Origin: Spirosoma telluris
GTDB lineage: Bacteria > Bacteroidota > Bacteroidia > Cytophagales > Spirosomataceae
Reading direction: 5' to 3'
Length of the DNA: 64,000 bases
Assembly: GCA_003259005.1 (NCBI GenBank)
Contig: QLII01000001.1
Span: 7,245,001-7,309,000, forward strand
In this document: positions 18,969 to 28,574 of the stretch, in pieces
How positions within the stretch are numbered: position 1 is the first letter of the stretch
Layout: every line of letters begins with the position of its first letter
Translations under genes and position numbers: made by a program
Notes under the pieces: model-generated
Told to the model about the DNA's origin: nothing
The model's database searches: none
The model's input: the letters and a program-made list of their open reading frames with translations, nothing else

Positions 18969-19940
18969 TTACACACTCAAAATCTTCACCATGCGTAGCA
19001 AATCTTCATTGATAGGCTTAGGCAAGCGAATCGTATCGCGAAAAGGCGTATAAACTAATTCATTGTTGACGACTCCGGCCATAACATTTTTCTCCCCATT
19101 CATGAGTCCTTCCAGCGCGCCAAGCCCCAGGCGGCTGGCCAGAATGCGGTCGTAGGCGGTTGGAATGCCCCCCGCTGGATGTGTCCCAGGGTTGTAACGC
19201 GCATGTCCATGTTGGAGTCGACCTGCAATCGGATTTTTTCGGCAATTTCCGTGGCAATACCGGCTTCTTCCCCTTCAGCAATGACGACAATGGAGGATGA
19301 TTTCTGTCGGCTCCAGCCCGATTTCAGGGTTTCGACAACTTCAGAAATAGGCGTTAGCACTTCGGGCACCATGACCATTTCGGCACCTCCCGCAATCCCT
19401 GACTGAATAGCAATATAGCCTGAGTCGCGCCCCATTACTTCGATAAAGAAAATCCGGTCGTGGGAGTCGGCCGTATCCCGAATTTTGTCGATGGCTTCCA
19501 GGGCAGTATTTACGGCAGTATCGAAACCGATCGTATAATCCGTACCGTAGAGATCATTGTCAATAGTACCAGGTGCGCCAACCGTTGGGATGCCATACTC
19601 ATCGAAGAAGAGGGTTGCACCGGTAAACGTACCGTTACCACCAATGGCAACCAGTCCTTCGATGTCGAATTTCTTGAGTTGCTCAAAGGCTTTTGCCCGG
19701 CCTTCTGTGGTCATGAATTCTTTACTGCGGGCCGATTTTAGGATAGTGCCTCCCCGCTGAACGATGTTGCTCACCGAGTGCGAAGACATCTGAAAAATAT
19801 CGCCATTTATCATTCCGCTGTACCCCGGCGGATACCGAAAACTTCGAGACCATGATAGACCGCCCCCGGACAACTGCCCGGATGCAGGCGTTCATACCCG
19901 GTGCATCACCACCCGAGGTAAAAACAGCTATTCGTTTCAT
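18969..19940 (-). CDS. pfkA: ATP-dependent 6-phosphofructokinase (three frameshifts)
   Basis: Phosphorylates fructose 6-phosphate in glycolysis. The start MKRIAVFTSGGDAPGMNACI is the ATP-binding glycine motif; later GTIDNDLYGTDYTIGFDTA carries the catalytic aspartates, and MGRDSGYIAI, EGEEAG and LGHIQRGG bind substrate. The frame is broken in three places, each one base short on a C run (G on the sense strand): 19863-19867, 19823-19826 and 19168-19173. Restoring them gives about 324 residues, the normal length, ending at 18969 in KILSV. A TAAATTTG box at 20005-20012 may be the promoter. Confidence 0.92.
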
Positions 19941-20183
19941 AGGTTAAATCAATTTTTTGACGGAATTGCACAAAAAGGTCAGGTGGGTATCAAAATAAAC
20001 CCCGCAAATTTATCCGCATTTCGCAATCTAAAGGCATCTGTCTGGTAATTATCCCATTGTTTTCCTCTAAATTTCATAAAATAGCCTAAATGAGCATTTT
20101 GACTGGGTAATGATTTTAAACAATTCTCTATTTCGGCTGGTTGCCAAAGATTCTTTATACTATTGAATAAGAAGGTAAACTAT

Positions 20184-20930
20184 TCATTGTTTTTTAAAGC
20201 GACTTGCTCGTAAAAGAATTTGTATATGATTGCGTAGGGTGGTTAATAAGCCAAAATGGATAACTAAAACCTTGAATCGATCCATAAGTGACTGGCGATG
20301 CTGCTGAACAGACAGGCCACCCACTAAGTACTTGCACAAGACAAAAGGCAGAAACTCTATTTTTCTGGCTGCTTTCAGGCACCGGATTTCCCAGTCTAAA
20401 TCGGCACTGAGGTTGTCTGTCGGATAATCAGGCGCAATGGTACGTTTTGCCACAAATGCCTGGTGGCAAACTTTCATGCCGAGAGCCATATCGTGCCAGG
20501 TTAGCGTATGCGGTAAGCTATGCGGAGTCACCTGACTGCGTAGACCCACCGACGATCCATCTTGATTAACAAATAAGGCGTCGCTATAATAAACATCGGC
20601 TGCTGTCGCTTTCATCCGTGTCAGCAAATTGGGCAGCGTTTGTGGATCGTGAATTTCATCACCAGCGTTCATAAACCATACATACTCACCTTTGGCTTTG
20701 TGTAAGCCTTTGTTCATCGCATCGTAAAGGCCCTGATCCGGCTCTGAAATCCAGTTAGTAATATGCCGTTCATACTGTTTAATTATATCCCGTGTGCCGT
20801 CTGTCGACGCGCCATCAATCACGATATATTCAAAATCAGTAGCCTGCTGGGCGAGTATACTCTGAATCGTGCGCTCCAGAAATCGCTCGGCGTTGTAGGT
20901 GATCGTGATGATGGAAACGGTAGGCGACAT
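20184..20930 (-). CDS. Family 2 glycosyltransferase (WcaE/WcaA-like)
   Basis: 248 residues. The GT-A start VSIITITYNAERFLERTIQSIL, the nucleotide-binding VIDGASTDGT and SEPDQGLYDAMNKGL, and the metal-binding equivalent NAGDE are typical of GT2 enzymes of exopolysaccharide clusters. It is cytoplasmic and lacks membrane segments. It is the last gene of the minus-strand glycan locus and follows the GT4 gene after a word-repeat palindrome. The acceptor sugar cannot be told. Confidence 0.9.
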   Translation of the reverse strand: MSPTVSIITITYNAERFLERTIQSILAQQATDFEYIVIDGASTDGTRDIIKQYERHITNWISEPDQGLYDAMNKGLHKAKGEYVWFMNAGDEIHDPQTLPNLLTRMKATAADVYYSDALFVNQDGSSVGLRSQVTPHSLPHTLTWHDMALGMKVCHQAFVAKRTIAPDYPTDNLSADLDWEIRCLKAARKIEFLPFVLCKYLVGGLSVQQHRQSLMDRFKVLVIHFGLLTTLRNHIQILLRASRFKKQ

Positions 20931-20936
20931 AAAAAG

Positions 20937-21006
20937 CGAAAGAGTGAAAGAGTGAAAGAGTGAAAGGCTGACGCAAGCGCTCTTTCACTCTTTCACTCTT
21001 TCACTC
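20937..21006. repeat. Inverted repeat of GTGAAA words between the GT4 and GT2 genes
   Basis: GAAAGAGTGAAAGAGTGAAAGAG from about 20939 pairs with the CTCTTTCACTCTTTC series at 20980-21006. The second arm includes the stop codon and last residues (SERVKE) of the GT4 gene. Confidence 0.85.
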
Positions 21007-22289
21007 ATTAATTGTCTATATAAATCAATATGTTGCTTTGCTACGACTTCTTCGGAAAAACGGGTTTCGGCGGATTGTCTGGCGTTTTGGCGTAGTGTTT
21101 CCGGGTCTAGGTGAGTCAGTACAAAGGCCATGCCGTCGGCGAGTTGCTGGGCTGAACCAACATCGGCCAGATAGCCATTTTGCTGGTGGTCAATCATTTC
21201 GGGAATGCCACCGGTTCTAAATCCAACTACCGGTGTTCCGCAAGCCATAGCTTCGATAACGGTGTTGGGTAGGTTATCTTCCAGCGACGGCACAATCATA
21301 GCGTCGGCAGCGTTGTAGGCGGCTACAATATCATCTTCTGTCGTTAATAAACCCAGGTGCCGAACGGGGTAAGGAAGCTCATTGAGCAAATAGGAGCGAC
21401 CTTTGCCGAACACCAGAATTTCGGGCGTTAGATCAGGATGTTGCTGATGCAAAAGCGTTAAGGCTTCGGCAAAGTATTTGAATCCTTTTCGCGTGTCGGT
21501 TACGTTTGCACTGCCAAATAAAAGTCTTGGCCGACTGGAGTCCGCAAGGTCAAGGCGCGTATTGGCATCCACGCGGCTAACAGGGCAAAAAATGGCCTGA
21601 TCGATGGCGTAGGGGATAACGGTAAATGAAGCGTCATGTAACAATGCACTTTGCCGGGCTTCCTCCGCTAACCAATGACTCGGTGAGGTAAAATGGATAT
21701 TGGCGTTACCGAAAAGGCGTTTTTTGTGCTCGAAAATGATAGAGGCTAAATCGTGCTCACCCGGCTTTTTTAAGTACGGACAGTGGCGACAATGGCTCAG
21801 AAAATGGTCGCAGCCTCGTGCGTAGTGGCAACCGCCCGTAAAAGCCCATTGGTCGTGCAACGTCCAGACCATGGGTTTACCTAACTCAGCTAGCGATTGC
21901 AGGCCATTGATGGATAAAAAACCAAAATTGATCCAGTGAAGGTGCAAGACATCTGCCTGTTGGATAGCCGGGTGAAAGCTGAGATTAGCTCCGAATTTGG
22001 CGGGCGAAAACTGAAATCGAACCGACTTGTCGCGTTCATGGGGCAGGAAATACAGCCGTTCGGCCACAAATCGGCCAAAAGCGGTCTGTTCAGCCAGGAA
22101 GTTATTGGCCAGGTACAGAACACCGGGCTCTGGTCGATGCGTTTCCTGTCGATTAGACGTACCAACGAGCATCATGCTTTCTACGGACCCACTGAATTGT
22201 CCAGCTTTAGCTAACGCCCGGTGAAGCCGGCTGGCTGCTACAGCCGCCCCGCCAAACAAATGATAGGTGCTTAGGTGCGTAACTCTCAC
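20985..22289 (-). CDS. Family 4 glycosyltransferase
   Basis: 434 residues, GT-B fold. The start VTHLSTYHLFGGAAVAASRL has the glycine-rich donor/acceptor loop. A cysteine-rich segment (GCHYARGCDHFLSHCRHC, about residues 150-167) is common in one clade of GT4 enzymes. The C-terminal domain has PSLEDNLPNTVIEAMACGTP, the E-x7-E donor-binding motif. The start codon overlaps the stop of the FkbM gene upstream by four bases (ATGA-type), so the two are translationally coupled. The last residues are encoded by a palindrome arm. Confidence 0.92.
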   Translation of the reverse strand: MRVTHLSTYHLFGGAAVAASRLHRALAKAGQFSGSVESMMLVGTSNRQETHRPEPGVLYLANNFLAEQTAFGRFVAERLYFLPHERDKSVRFQFSPAKFGANLSFHPAIQQADVLHLHWINFGFLSINGLQSLAELGKPMVWTLHDQWAFTGGCHYARGCDHFLSHCRHCPYLKKPGEHDLASIIFEHKKRLFGNANIHFTSPSHWLAEEARQSALLHDASFTVIPYAIDQAIFCPVSRVDANTRLDLADSSRPRLLFGSANVTDTRKGFKYFAEALTLLHQQHPDLTPEILVFGKGRSYLLNELPYPVRHLGLLTTEDDIVAAYNAADAMIVPSLEDNLPNTVIEAMACGTPVVGFRTGGIPEMIDHQQNGYLADVGSAQQLADGMAFVLTHLDPETLRQNARQSAETRFSEEVVAKQHIDLYRQLMSERVKE

Positions 22290-23242
22290 CGCCCCAGTAA
22301 TTTATCGAACTTTTTAACCACCTCGGGCCAGAAGCCTAAGCCAAGTACACGCCCCCAAATTCGTCGACGGGAATAGGCTTCCATTTCGGCGAAAATAGGG
22401 TCTAAGGATACACTTTTCGCCTTCTGGGTCAGAATCAGGGCAAAGCCGTGTTGTTTCAGCGTTGTGGCAAAAACCCAGCCTAGCAACAGGTTACGTTGTG
22501 TAAGTGTGACGGCATCGGCAAAGCGGTTGAGGTAGGTCATTTCTCCCCAAACGGCGCTGTTCTTCAGAGAAAATAAAACGAATTTCTTCAGCAAAGGCTG
22601 ATTCGTGAAACTATCCAGTAAAGCCGGTGTAATACGAGGTGAGCCTTTCGGTAGCAACTCCGCCAACCAATGACTGCCTGTTTCCTCCATGAATTGCAAT
22701 ACCTGGTAAAGTTTGTCCTCCCCGTCGTAGATCGAGGCAATACCGGGTTCAAACTCTGCGGTTAGTACGCGCCGGGCCCGGTCATCTCCGAGGTTCCGAA
22801 ATAAGCGGAGGTCGGTTCCCTGCGAGTCGGTTTTGAACCAGTCTACCTGGTTGATATTCAGGCTGTCGAGCGTTGACCGAAGGCTTCGCGTTTTCAACTG
22901 AACCACTTTAGTAGGCTCAAACTTGGGCGCAAACGCATACTCCTGAATCAAATCGGGTCGGGGACGCAGCAGGCTGGAGCAATGGGGCGAAATGGTCAGA
23001 TAAAAGTCTGCAGTTTCGGTATCTGTCTCGGTTACGATATGATTGAACGTATACAGCTTCCGAAAATGACTGGACTCACTTTCTACGTACCCAAAGTCCC
23101 GATCATCGGCATCGAAGGCGATACAAACCGCATACCTGGCAAAGGACTTCCAGCGGCTGTGTAACTGCCCCGATGCTCCAATATCTACCAATACAGGTGG
23201 TTCAGTCTGAAACTCAGGGCGGGAAAGAATTTTGTCAATCAT
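22286..23242 (-). CDS. FkbM-like methyltransferase
   Basis: 318 residues. VLVDIGASGQLHSRW is a Rossmann SAM-binding motif I, and VDWFKTDSQGTDLRLFRNLG corresponds to the FkbM family block with an acidic residue at strand 4. The C-terminal extension of about 100 residues is longer than in minimal FkbM proteins. Probably O-methylates a sugar of the locus's glycan; the target is inference. It overlaps the GT4 gene by four bases. Confidence 0.82.
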   Translation of the reverse strand: MIDKILSRPEFQTEPPVLVDIGASGQLHSRWKSFARYAVCIAFDADDRDFGYVESESSHFRKLYTFNHIVTETDTETADFYLTISPHCSSLLRPRPDLIQEYAFAPKFEPTKVVQLKTRSLRSTLDSLNINQVDWFKTDSQGTDLRLFRNLGDDRARRVLTAEFEPGIASIYDGEDKLYQVLQFMEETGSHWLAELLPKGSPRITPALLDSFTNQPLLKKFVLFSLKNSAVWGEMTYLNRFADAVTLTQRNLLLGWVFATTLKQHGFALILTQKAKSVSLDPIFAEMEAYSRRRIWGRVLGLGFWPEVVKKFDKLLGR

Positions 23243-23253
23243 TATTAGTTGGT

Positions 23254-23326
23254 AAGTGAAGCGAGTGAAGTAGGTGAAGTGAGTGAAAGACCATAACGCA
23301 CTTCACCTACTTCACTCACTTCACTT
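23254..23326. repeat. 28-bp inverted repeat between two FkbM genes
   Basis: Arms 23254-23281 and 23299-23326 match with one mismatch and reiterate GTGAAG (GAGTGAAGTAGGTGAAGTG). It fills the gap between the two methyltransferase genes. Confidence 0.9.
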
Positions 23327-23331
23327 CTCCA

Positions 23332-24138
23332 CTAGTTTCTGTACGCAAAGATATTCAATTGCAGGTCCATGGTATCGTTGCCATTGTAACGGCGATTTAC
23401 CAGAGGAGCATGGCGATATTGGCTGGTATTGATATAATACCGAAATCCGCTGTCTTCCAGGACTTTCATGACGTCGGCCAGCGTTTGTGGGTGGTTGAGG
23501 TAAGCGTGAAATTCAACGAACAGATTCTGGACATGGGCCAGCGCATCATGACAATCGGTCAGTACGGCGCTTTCGGCCCCTTCGATGTCCATCTTGAGCA
23601 TGTCGATGTGCGTTTCGCGCAGGAGAACGTCGCGTAATCGGACAGAAGGAACGAGCTTGCGGTCGGTTTGGGAGAAAATAGAGGCTGAATCGGCCTGGTC
23701 GCTTCCAAACCAGATGCCTTCGTCATCGGTCCAAACAGCTTTCGTGACGACCTCTACGCCCGAAATCTGATTTTGCTTAAGATTCGCCTGCAAGGTTGCG
23801 CTAATGTGTTCATCAGCTTCAAACGCGACAATACGTGCGTTTGGGTAATTCTGCCGGAAATAGACCACACTTGTACCGATGTTCGTTCCACAGTCGAAAA
23901 TGACAGGATTGGGGTTTGTGGTGGTGAATTTATAAAACTCATCGACAAAGATCTCCCGATACTGCCAGACAAACGACAGCGCATCCGGTACCCGAAACCG
24001 ATAGGCCCCAAACGTAACATCAATGGCCTGATTGCGTGGCCGATCGCCATAACGCAACGCTAATCCCAACAACCGACGACCCTCAACCGAGCGTAACAGT
24101 CGGGCCGCTTCAGTGAATAAAAATCGAAAAACCCACAT
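23332..24138 (-). CDS. FkbM family methyltransferase
   Basis: 268 residues from the ATG at 24138 (MWVFRFLFTEAARLL). VIFDCGTNIGTSVVYF is the SAM-binding motif I, VAFEADEH motif II, and IDMLKMDIEGAE the family signature. An upstream in-frame extension to 24243 would translate the palindrome and is rejected. It likely methylates a sugar or lipid-linked intermediate of the glycan. Confidence 0.88.
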   Translation of the reverse strand: MWVFRFLFTEAARLLRSVEGRRLLGLALRYGDRPRNQAIDVTFGAYRFRVPDALSFVWQYREIFVDEFYKFTTTNPNPVIFDCGTNIGTSVVYFRQNYPNARIVAFEADEHISATLQANLKQNQISGVEVVTKAVWTDDEGIWFGSDQADSASIFSQTDRKLVPSVRLRDVLLRETHIDMLKMDIEGAESAVLTDCHDALAHVQNLFVEFHAYLNHPQTLADVMKVLEDSGFRYYINTSQYRHAPLVNRRYNGNDTMDLQLNIFAYRN

Positions 24139-24148
24139 GGGTGAACTG

Positions 24149-24247
24149 GTTTGATGTTCGACGTTTGATGTTCGACGTTTGAGGTCGATAGCTGTTGATG
24201 GGATTGCTATTGTGAACGTCAAACTTCGGACCTCAAACGTCAAACTA
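24149..24247. repeat. Imperfect inverted repeat of GACGTTTGA words
   Basis: The left side reiterates GTTTGATGTTCGACGTTTGA. The right side (24215-24246) is its partial complement, including an exact 13-base GACGTTTGAGGTC match. It lies between the flippase stop and the FkbM start. Confidence 0.75.
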
Positions 24248-25744
24248 AGTTAAAAAACGCTTTCGCAGACCTTCTACCGTCTGGTTAATATCGGACGATA
24301 ATTTTAAGGCGATAACCGCCCCGCCAAACAATCCGGTTATCAACATGGATCGCCAGCCAATATCCAGGATAACACGCCATTTTGGGGCACCTGAACCAGG
24401 GTAAGGAAATTGTACCGCTAGCCACCAGACACCCAGACCCAGTAAAATAACCACAAGGTTTCGCCACGTAAACGGCTGCATCCGAAACGCAAACCCGACA
24501 AATAAGGTCCGGGCGAGGTTATACAGAAATGTTGCCAGTGTAGCACCAATAGCCGCTCCGTTAATACCAAAACGAGGTATTAAATACACGTTAGCGGCAA
24601 TGGTAATAAAAACGAGTACCACAAAAAATAGGGAATCGTAGGTATAATAACGTGACGTATTCAAAATAATGCCGTTGACCCCCGTGGCCATATCAATGAG
24701 TTTGCCGAGCCCCAACCAGAGAATGACGTAATAACCCGCTTCATAGTCAGGCGGTAGAAATCGAAACACATTGGATAAGTTAGCGGCTACACCCACAAAC
24801 ACCAGACAGCCCGCAATTAATTGGTTGAGGCAACTTTTTCGATAAATGCTGACAATGTTCTTCAGGTCGTTGGTCTTCCAGGATTCAGCAATAAGGGTAC
24901 CCGAGACTTTATACAGAGCCGTTGCGGGTATTGCTATCACGGCAGCAAAGTAAGAGGCCGTGCCATAAATGCCGGTATCGCCCAGGCCCTGTTTGCTATT
25001 AATCATCACTTTGTCAATCGTCCAGACAATCTGTGTTGACAGGGCTGACGTAAGCGTGAGGCCCGCATAGCGCATCAGATTCCGACGTAAATCAGCCTTG
25101 ACTGACACAAACTTGCGGCTGAAAAATAAGGCCTCGTCTTGGGCAACACTGATAACCATTAGGATCAGCGGAATGAGAAATGCCAGCAACCAAACGCCTA
25201 GAAACTGCGGCAGCGTAACCCAGCCGAGCCAGTATAATCCACCTGCCAGAAGAACCAGCACCCGCTGAACGAATTGTTGTAGCAACGTTCCCGTAACGGG
25301 ATCATAAAGCAAGCGGGCGTAGTTGTCAAAAACGGTAAAATAGACTGTGAAGAATGTTAGCGGGATGAGCAGATAATAATATTCTACGAACAAGGCCGAG
25401 TCTTGTTTGTAAAATTCAATGACCCAGGGGCGCGCCAGCCACAGCACCAGTACGCAAAGACTAAAGCCGACGAGCGTGGTCAGACTGGCAATCAGCAAAT
25501 AGCCATTGTGCTGGCGTTCTACATTTCGGAAGTACGGGAAATATCGCCCACCTGCGCCATTCAGCCCCAAGTTCGATGCCTGGGCTAGTACCTGTGCCAG
25601 CGAAATCAACAGGGTTAATAGACCAACGACCTGCGTTCCTTCGAATAAGTTCGGAAACCAGAGCCCCTGCGTTAGAAAGCCAACGGCAACACCCGCATAG
25701 GCGTAAATAGAACTCTGTATGGTTTGCCGTTTGATTATACCCAT
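24245..25744 (-). CDS. Polysaccharide flippase (Wzx-like, MATE/MOP superfamily)
   Basis: About 499 residues from MGIIKRQTIQSSIYAYAGVAVGFLTQGLWFP, the usual start of Wzx/RfbX-type proteins. It has about 12-14 hydrophobic helices throughout. Wzx flippases move undecaprenyl-linked oligosaccharides across the inner membrane. Its place next to a pseudaminic acid pathway and glycosyltransferases supports assembly of a surface glycan. No Wzy polymerase was recognised in the window. Confidence 0.9.
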   Translation of the reverse strand: MGIIKRQTIQSSIYAYAGVAVGFLTQGLWFPNLFEGTQVVGLLTLLISLAQVLAQASNLGLNGAGGRYFPYFRNVERQHNGYLLIASLTTLVGFSLCVLVLWLARPWVIEFYKQDSALFVEYYYLLIPLTFFTVYFTVFDNYARLLYDPVTGTLLQQFVQRVLVLLAGGLYWLGWVTLPQFLGVWLLAFLIPLILMVISVAQDEALFFSRKFVSVKADLRRNLMRYAGLTLTSALSTQIVWTIDKVMINSKQGLGDTGIYGTASYFAAVIAIPATALYKVSGTLIAESWKTNDLKNIVSIYRKSCLNQLIAGCLVFVGVAANLSNVFRFLPPDYEAGYYVILWLGLGKLIDMATGVNGIILNTSRYYTYDSLFFVVLVFITIAANVYLIPRFGINGAAIGATLATFLYNLARTLFVGFAFRMQPFTWRNLVVILLGLGVWWLAVQFPYPGSGAPKWRVILDIGWRSMLITGLFGGAVIALKLSSDINQTVEGLRKRFLT

Positions 25745-25755
25745 TTTTTCAATGA

Positions 25756-25833
25756 GCGAATGAGTGAATGAGTGATTGAGTGAATAGCTGACATGCGCTA
25801 TTTTTTCACTCATTCACTCATTCACTCATTCGC
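25756..25833. repeat. Inverted repeat of GAATGAGT words between pseI and flippase
   Basis: Arm 25756-25788 (GCGAATGAGTGAATGAGTGA) pairs with 25797-25833, with small irregularities. The right arm contains the pseI stop codon and encodes the last residues ANE. Confidence 0.85.
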
Positions 25834-26888
25834 AATTAAATTCCAGCCTAACGCTGTTCCCGCTTTGATGTCTTGTTTGGCGATTTTGCCGATGATGTCG
25901 TCGTAATAACGCGTGTGTAAGCCATTGGCCGGACGAATGCTGCGGACAGTATCGGGTGTAAAGGTATCGCCCGCTTTCATGTCACGCACGATGTATAACG
26001 ACCGTTTGAATTGCAGACTTTTTCTTCCTTTGGCGTGAGTGTGTAGTTAACCTGACCCATGGCCAGATGCGCCCGCTCGGTTTCGATAACGAGGTTTTTT
26101 AATTCGTCGGGTTCCAGTGAAAAGGCAGAGTCAACCCCTCCATCGGCCCGGCGGAGGGTTACGTGTTTTTCCAGGACAACCGCTCCCAAAGCCACAGCCG
26201 CTACGGCTGCACCAATGCCCATGGTATGATCGGAGAGGCCCACCGGAACGTCGAATAAGTCGCGCATGTGTGGAATGGTGCGCAGATTCGTGCTCTCAGG
26301 CGTGGCAGGGTAGGTGCTGGTGCACTTGAGCAGGATAAGGTCTTTGCAGCCGTTGGCACGCAGCACCTTAACCGACTCGTCGAGGTCGGCGACAGAAGCC
26401 ACACCGGTGCTCATAATGACTGGTTTACCTGTTTGTGCAACTTTCTTAAGCAGGATATGATCCGTATTTTCGAAGGACGCAATTTTATAGAGCGGCACAT
26501 CCAGCGATTCCAGAAAATCAACAGCTGTCGTATCGAAAGGCGAGCTAAAGGCAATCATACCGCGCTTTTGGGCGTGATCGAAAATAGGCTTGTGCCACTC
26601 CCATGGCGTATAGGCTTCAGCGTAAAGCTTATAGAGATTTTTGTCGGCCCAAAGTGACTTGGCATCCCGAATATAAAACTCTTCGGAGGCCCCGTTAAAC
26701 GTAATCGTGTCAGGCGTGTAGGTCTGAAGTTTAAGTGCGTGGGCACCGGCATCGGCTACGGCATCGACAATTTCCAGCGCCCGGTCAAGGGATTGATTGT
26801 GGTTACCCGACATTTCGGCGATAACAAACGGACGATGGGCCGGGCTAATGGTATAGTGGGCAACCTGAATCGGTTGGTCTTTTGTCAT
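25822..26888 (-). CDS. pseI: Pseudaminic acid synthase PseI (frameshifted)
   Basis: Condenses the 2,4-diacetamido-trideoxy hexose with phosphoenolpyruvate to give pseudaminic acid. The NeuB-type barrel is evident from FVIAEMSGNHNQSLDRALEI, LKLQTYTPDT, MSTGVASVADLDE and GLSDHTMGIGAAVAA. A T run at 26019-26023 (A on the sense strand) is one base short; repair adds the antifreeze-like SAF domain (MKAGDTFTPDTVRSIRPANG) and an end at 25822, about 355 residues. The ATG at 26888 is preferred because family members begin close to IQVAHYTISPAHRP. Confidence 0.92.
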
Positions 26889-26932
26889 AATATAGCAAAC
26901 CTGATAAGTTGCGAACCGCAAGGACGGATCGG

Positions 26933-27439
26933 CTATAAGGTTTTAAGGTAAAGCAAACACGGCCTCTGCTGGCCTGACGTGGCCTGGCCGGAGTCCCCAA
27001 ATTTACCACTTTCGCCCGACAATTTGAAACCAGCCCGTTCGAAAGCCCGTTTTGACGCCTGATTCTCCGGTTTGATATAAGCATGAATCGTGACGGCATC
27101 CCACCGTTTTCGACAAATCGCGCAAGCCTGCTGAATCAATTGACTGGCTAAACCTTTACCTCTATGCCGGGCATCGACCGATACACCAATGATAATTTCA
27201 TCGGGCATATCGGCAATGGGCGTTCGCTCAAAACGTACTTGCCCAACGGGTTGTCCAGAGTCATTTGAAAAGATGAGTAACAGCGCGTTCGGGTCAGCTA
27301 GTTTACGTGTAAACCAGGCCGTATGCGTCTCCAGCGAAATGGGAGCCGAGTTAAACGACTGCTGCCGGGTGTCAGGATCATTGGCCCAGTCGAAGTAAAG
27401 ACGGGCATCGGCGGGTTGGGCAGTTCGGTAGGTAAGCAT
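26933..27439 (-). CDS. pseH: Pseudaminic acid pathway N-acetyltransferase PseH (GNAT)
   Basis: 168 residues. A GNAT fold with motif A VSVDARHRGKGLASQLIQQA for acetyl-CoA binding and the typical NQASKRAFERAGF motif B. Between pseG and pseI, it fits the step that acetylates the 4-amino group before condensation. The assignment rests on position and the GNAT fold together. Confidence 0.85.
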   Translation of the reverse strand: MLTYRTAQPADARLYFDWANDPDTRQQSFNSAPISLETHTAWFTRKLADPNALLLIFSNDSGQPVGQVRFERTPIADMPDEIIIGVSVDARHRGKGLASQLIQQACAICRKRWDAVTIHAYIKPENQASKRAFERAGFKLSGESGKFGDSGQATSGQQRPCLLYLKTL

Positions 27440-27465
27440 AGTCGTAGCGCGAACGTCTGACCGAA

Positions 27466-28497
27466 TTACGCACTTAATTGTCGGAATAGCACACGAAACC
27501 GTTCGGGTGAGCGGCCATCGAAAAACCGACGTTGGTTTACGAGCGTTTCAGCTGTGTTTTCGGGTGAAAATTGAAACGATTGAATCGCAAATTTTAATAA
27601 CTGGTCTAACGCCAACACGGGCCTCAGGCGAGTGAGCAGCGTTGGGAAATTGACCGAAAGGGCGAGTTTTTCGTCCGATAAAAACTGCGCTAATCGGGCC
27701 TGGTTGTCGGCGGTGACAATGGCAATGAGTGGTCGATTTACAGCGCAAACTTCGTAGCTAATGGTGCTGCAAGCGGTGATGGCCAGACTACATTGCTGTA
27801 ATTGGCTAACCATTTGCGAGGTAGTCAGATTCTGGAAAATGGTCAGATTCGGAAGCTGATTTTTGAAGGCTTCAATGGCCGGACGATTTGGGTGAAAGGG
27901 TCCCAGCACAAGATGTACAGGCAACGTCGCATCAACCTGACGAATTGCTTCCAGCACGGTGAGGGATGTATTGTGTGGATCGGCTCCACCTAAACTGACG
28001 AAGATTGGTCCATCTACAGGCGGTTCGCCAAAACCTGGTGGATTCAAAAATTCAGGCCGGAGTAGGGCATAATGTGGTCCCAGGTAAAACTGTGTCTCTG
28101 GCGAAGCATCATAGTCCGTTTCCGTAAGCCCACCCGCATGGTTGATGATCACGTCGGCGACTTGGTGGCCCGTTACTAAATCATCTATAAAGACCAGTTT
28201 TTTTGCTCTATCCCGCACAGATTGCTGGAAGGCTTCATCAAACGAATAGCCATCTAGTACGGCAATTTCTGTAGGCTCGATTTGGGCTAAAAAATCGGCC
28301 TGTTGAGCGAATGTTGATAAGGCTATGACGGATAATCCGGCGTTTTCAATCAATGTTCGCACGTCTGCTGTTGGTTCAACAATGGCGAATCGCATCGAAA
28401 AGGCTCCTTTTAATATATCGGCCAGAGCCAGGCAACGCATCACATGACCGAGCCCGATTTGGGCGTTGCCATCCGCACGGAAAAAGAGTTGGTGCAT
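27466..28497 (-). CDS. pseG: UDP-sugar hydrolase PseG
   Basis: 343 residues from MHQLFFRADGNAQIGLGHVMRC, the family start with the catalytic-region histidine in GLGHVMR. Later FVSLGGADPHN is the GT-B-like nucleotide-binding loop. PseG removes UDP from the diacetamido sugar. An upstream extension to 28554 would translate the palindrome and is rejected. Confidence 0.93.
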   Translation of the reverse strand: MHQLFFRADGNAQIGLGHVMRCLALADILKGAFSMRFAIVEPTADVRTLIENAGLSVIALSTFAQQADFLAQIEPTEIAVLDGYSFDEAFQQSVRDRAKKLVFIDDLVTGHQVADVIINHAGGLTETDYDASPETQFYLGPHYALLRPEFLNPPGFGEPPVDGPIFVSLGGADPHNTSLTVLEAIRQVDATLPVHLVLGPFHPNRPAIEAFKNQLPNLTIFQNLTTSQMVSQLQQCSLAITACSTISYEVCAVNRPLIAIVTADNQARLAQFLSDEKLALSVNFPTLLTRLRPVLALDQLLKFAIQSFQFSPENTAETLVNQRRFFDGRSPERFRVLFRQLSA

Positions 28498-28500
28498 ATT

Positions 28501-28574
28501 GAGTGAAAAGTGAAGAATTAAGAGTGAAGAATACGTTGACCGTATATTCTTCACTCTTAATTCTTCACTCTTAA
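28501..28574. repeat. Inverted repeat of GAGTGAAGAATTAA words between pseF and pseG
   Basis: Arms near 28501-28535 and 28541-28574 share AGTGAAGAATTAAGAGTG in opposite orientation around a five-base turn. The right arm contains the pseF stop and encodes its last residues LRVKN. Confidence 0.88.

Noticed and set aside
24139..24243. N-terminal extension of the FkbM gene
   Set aside because: The extension (RRTSNVEHQTSS) is a translation of the palindrome and not of conserved protein.
28498..28554. N-terminal extension of pseG
   Set aside because: It translates the palindrome arm; the conserved start is at 28497.
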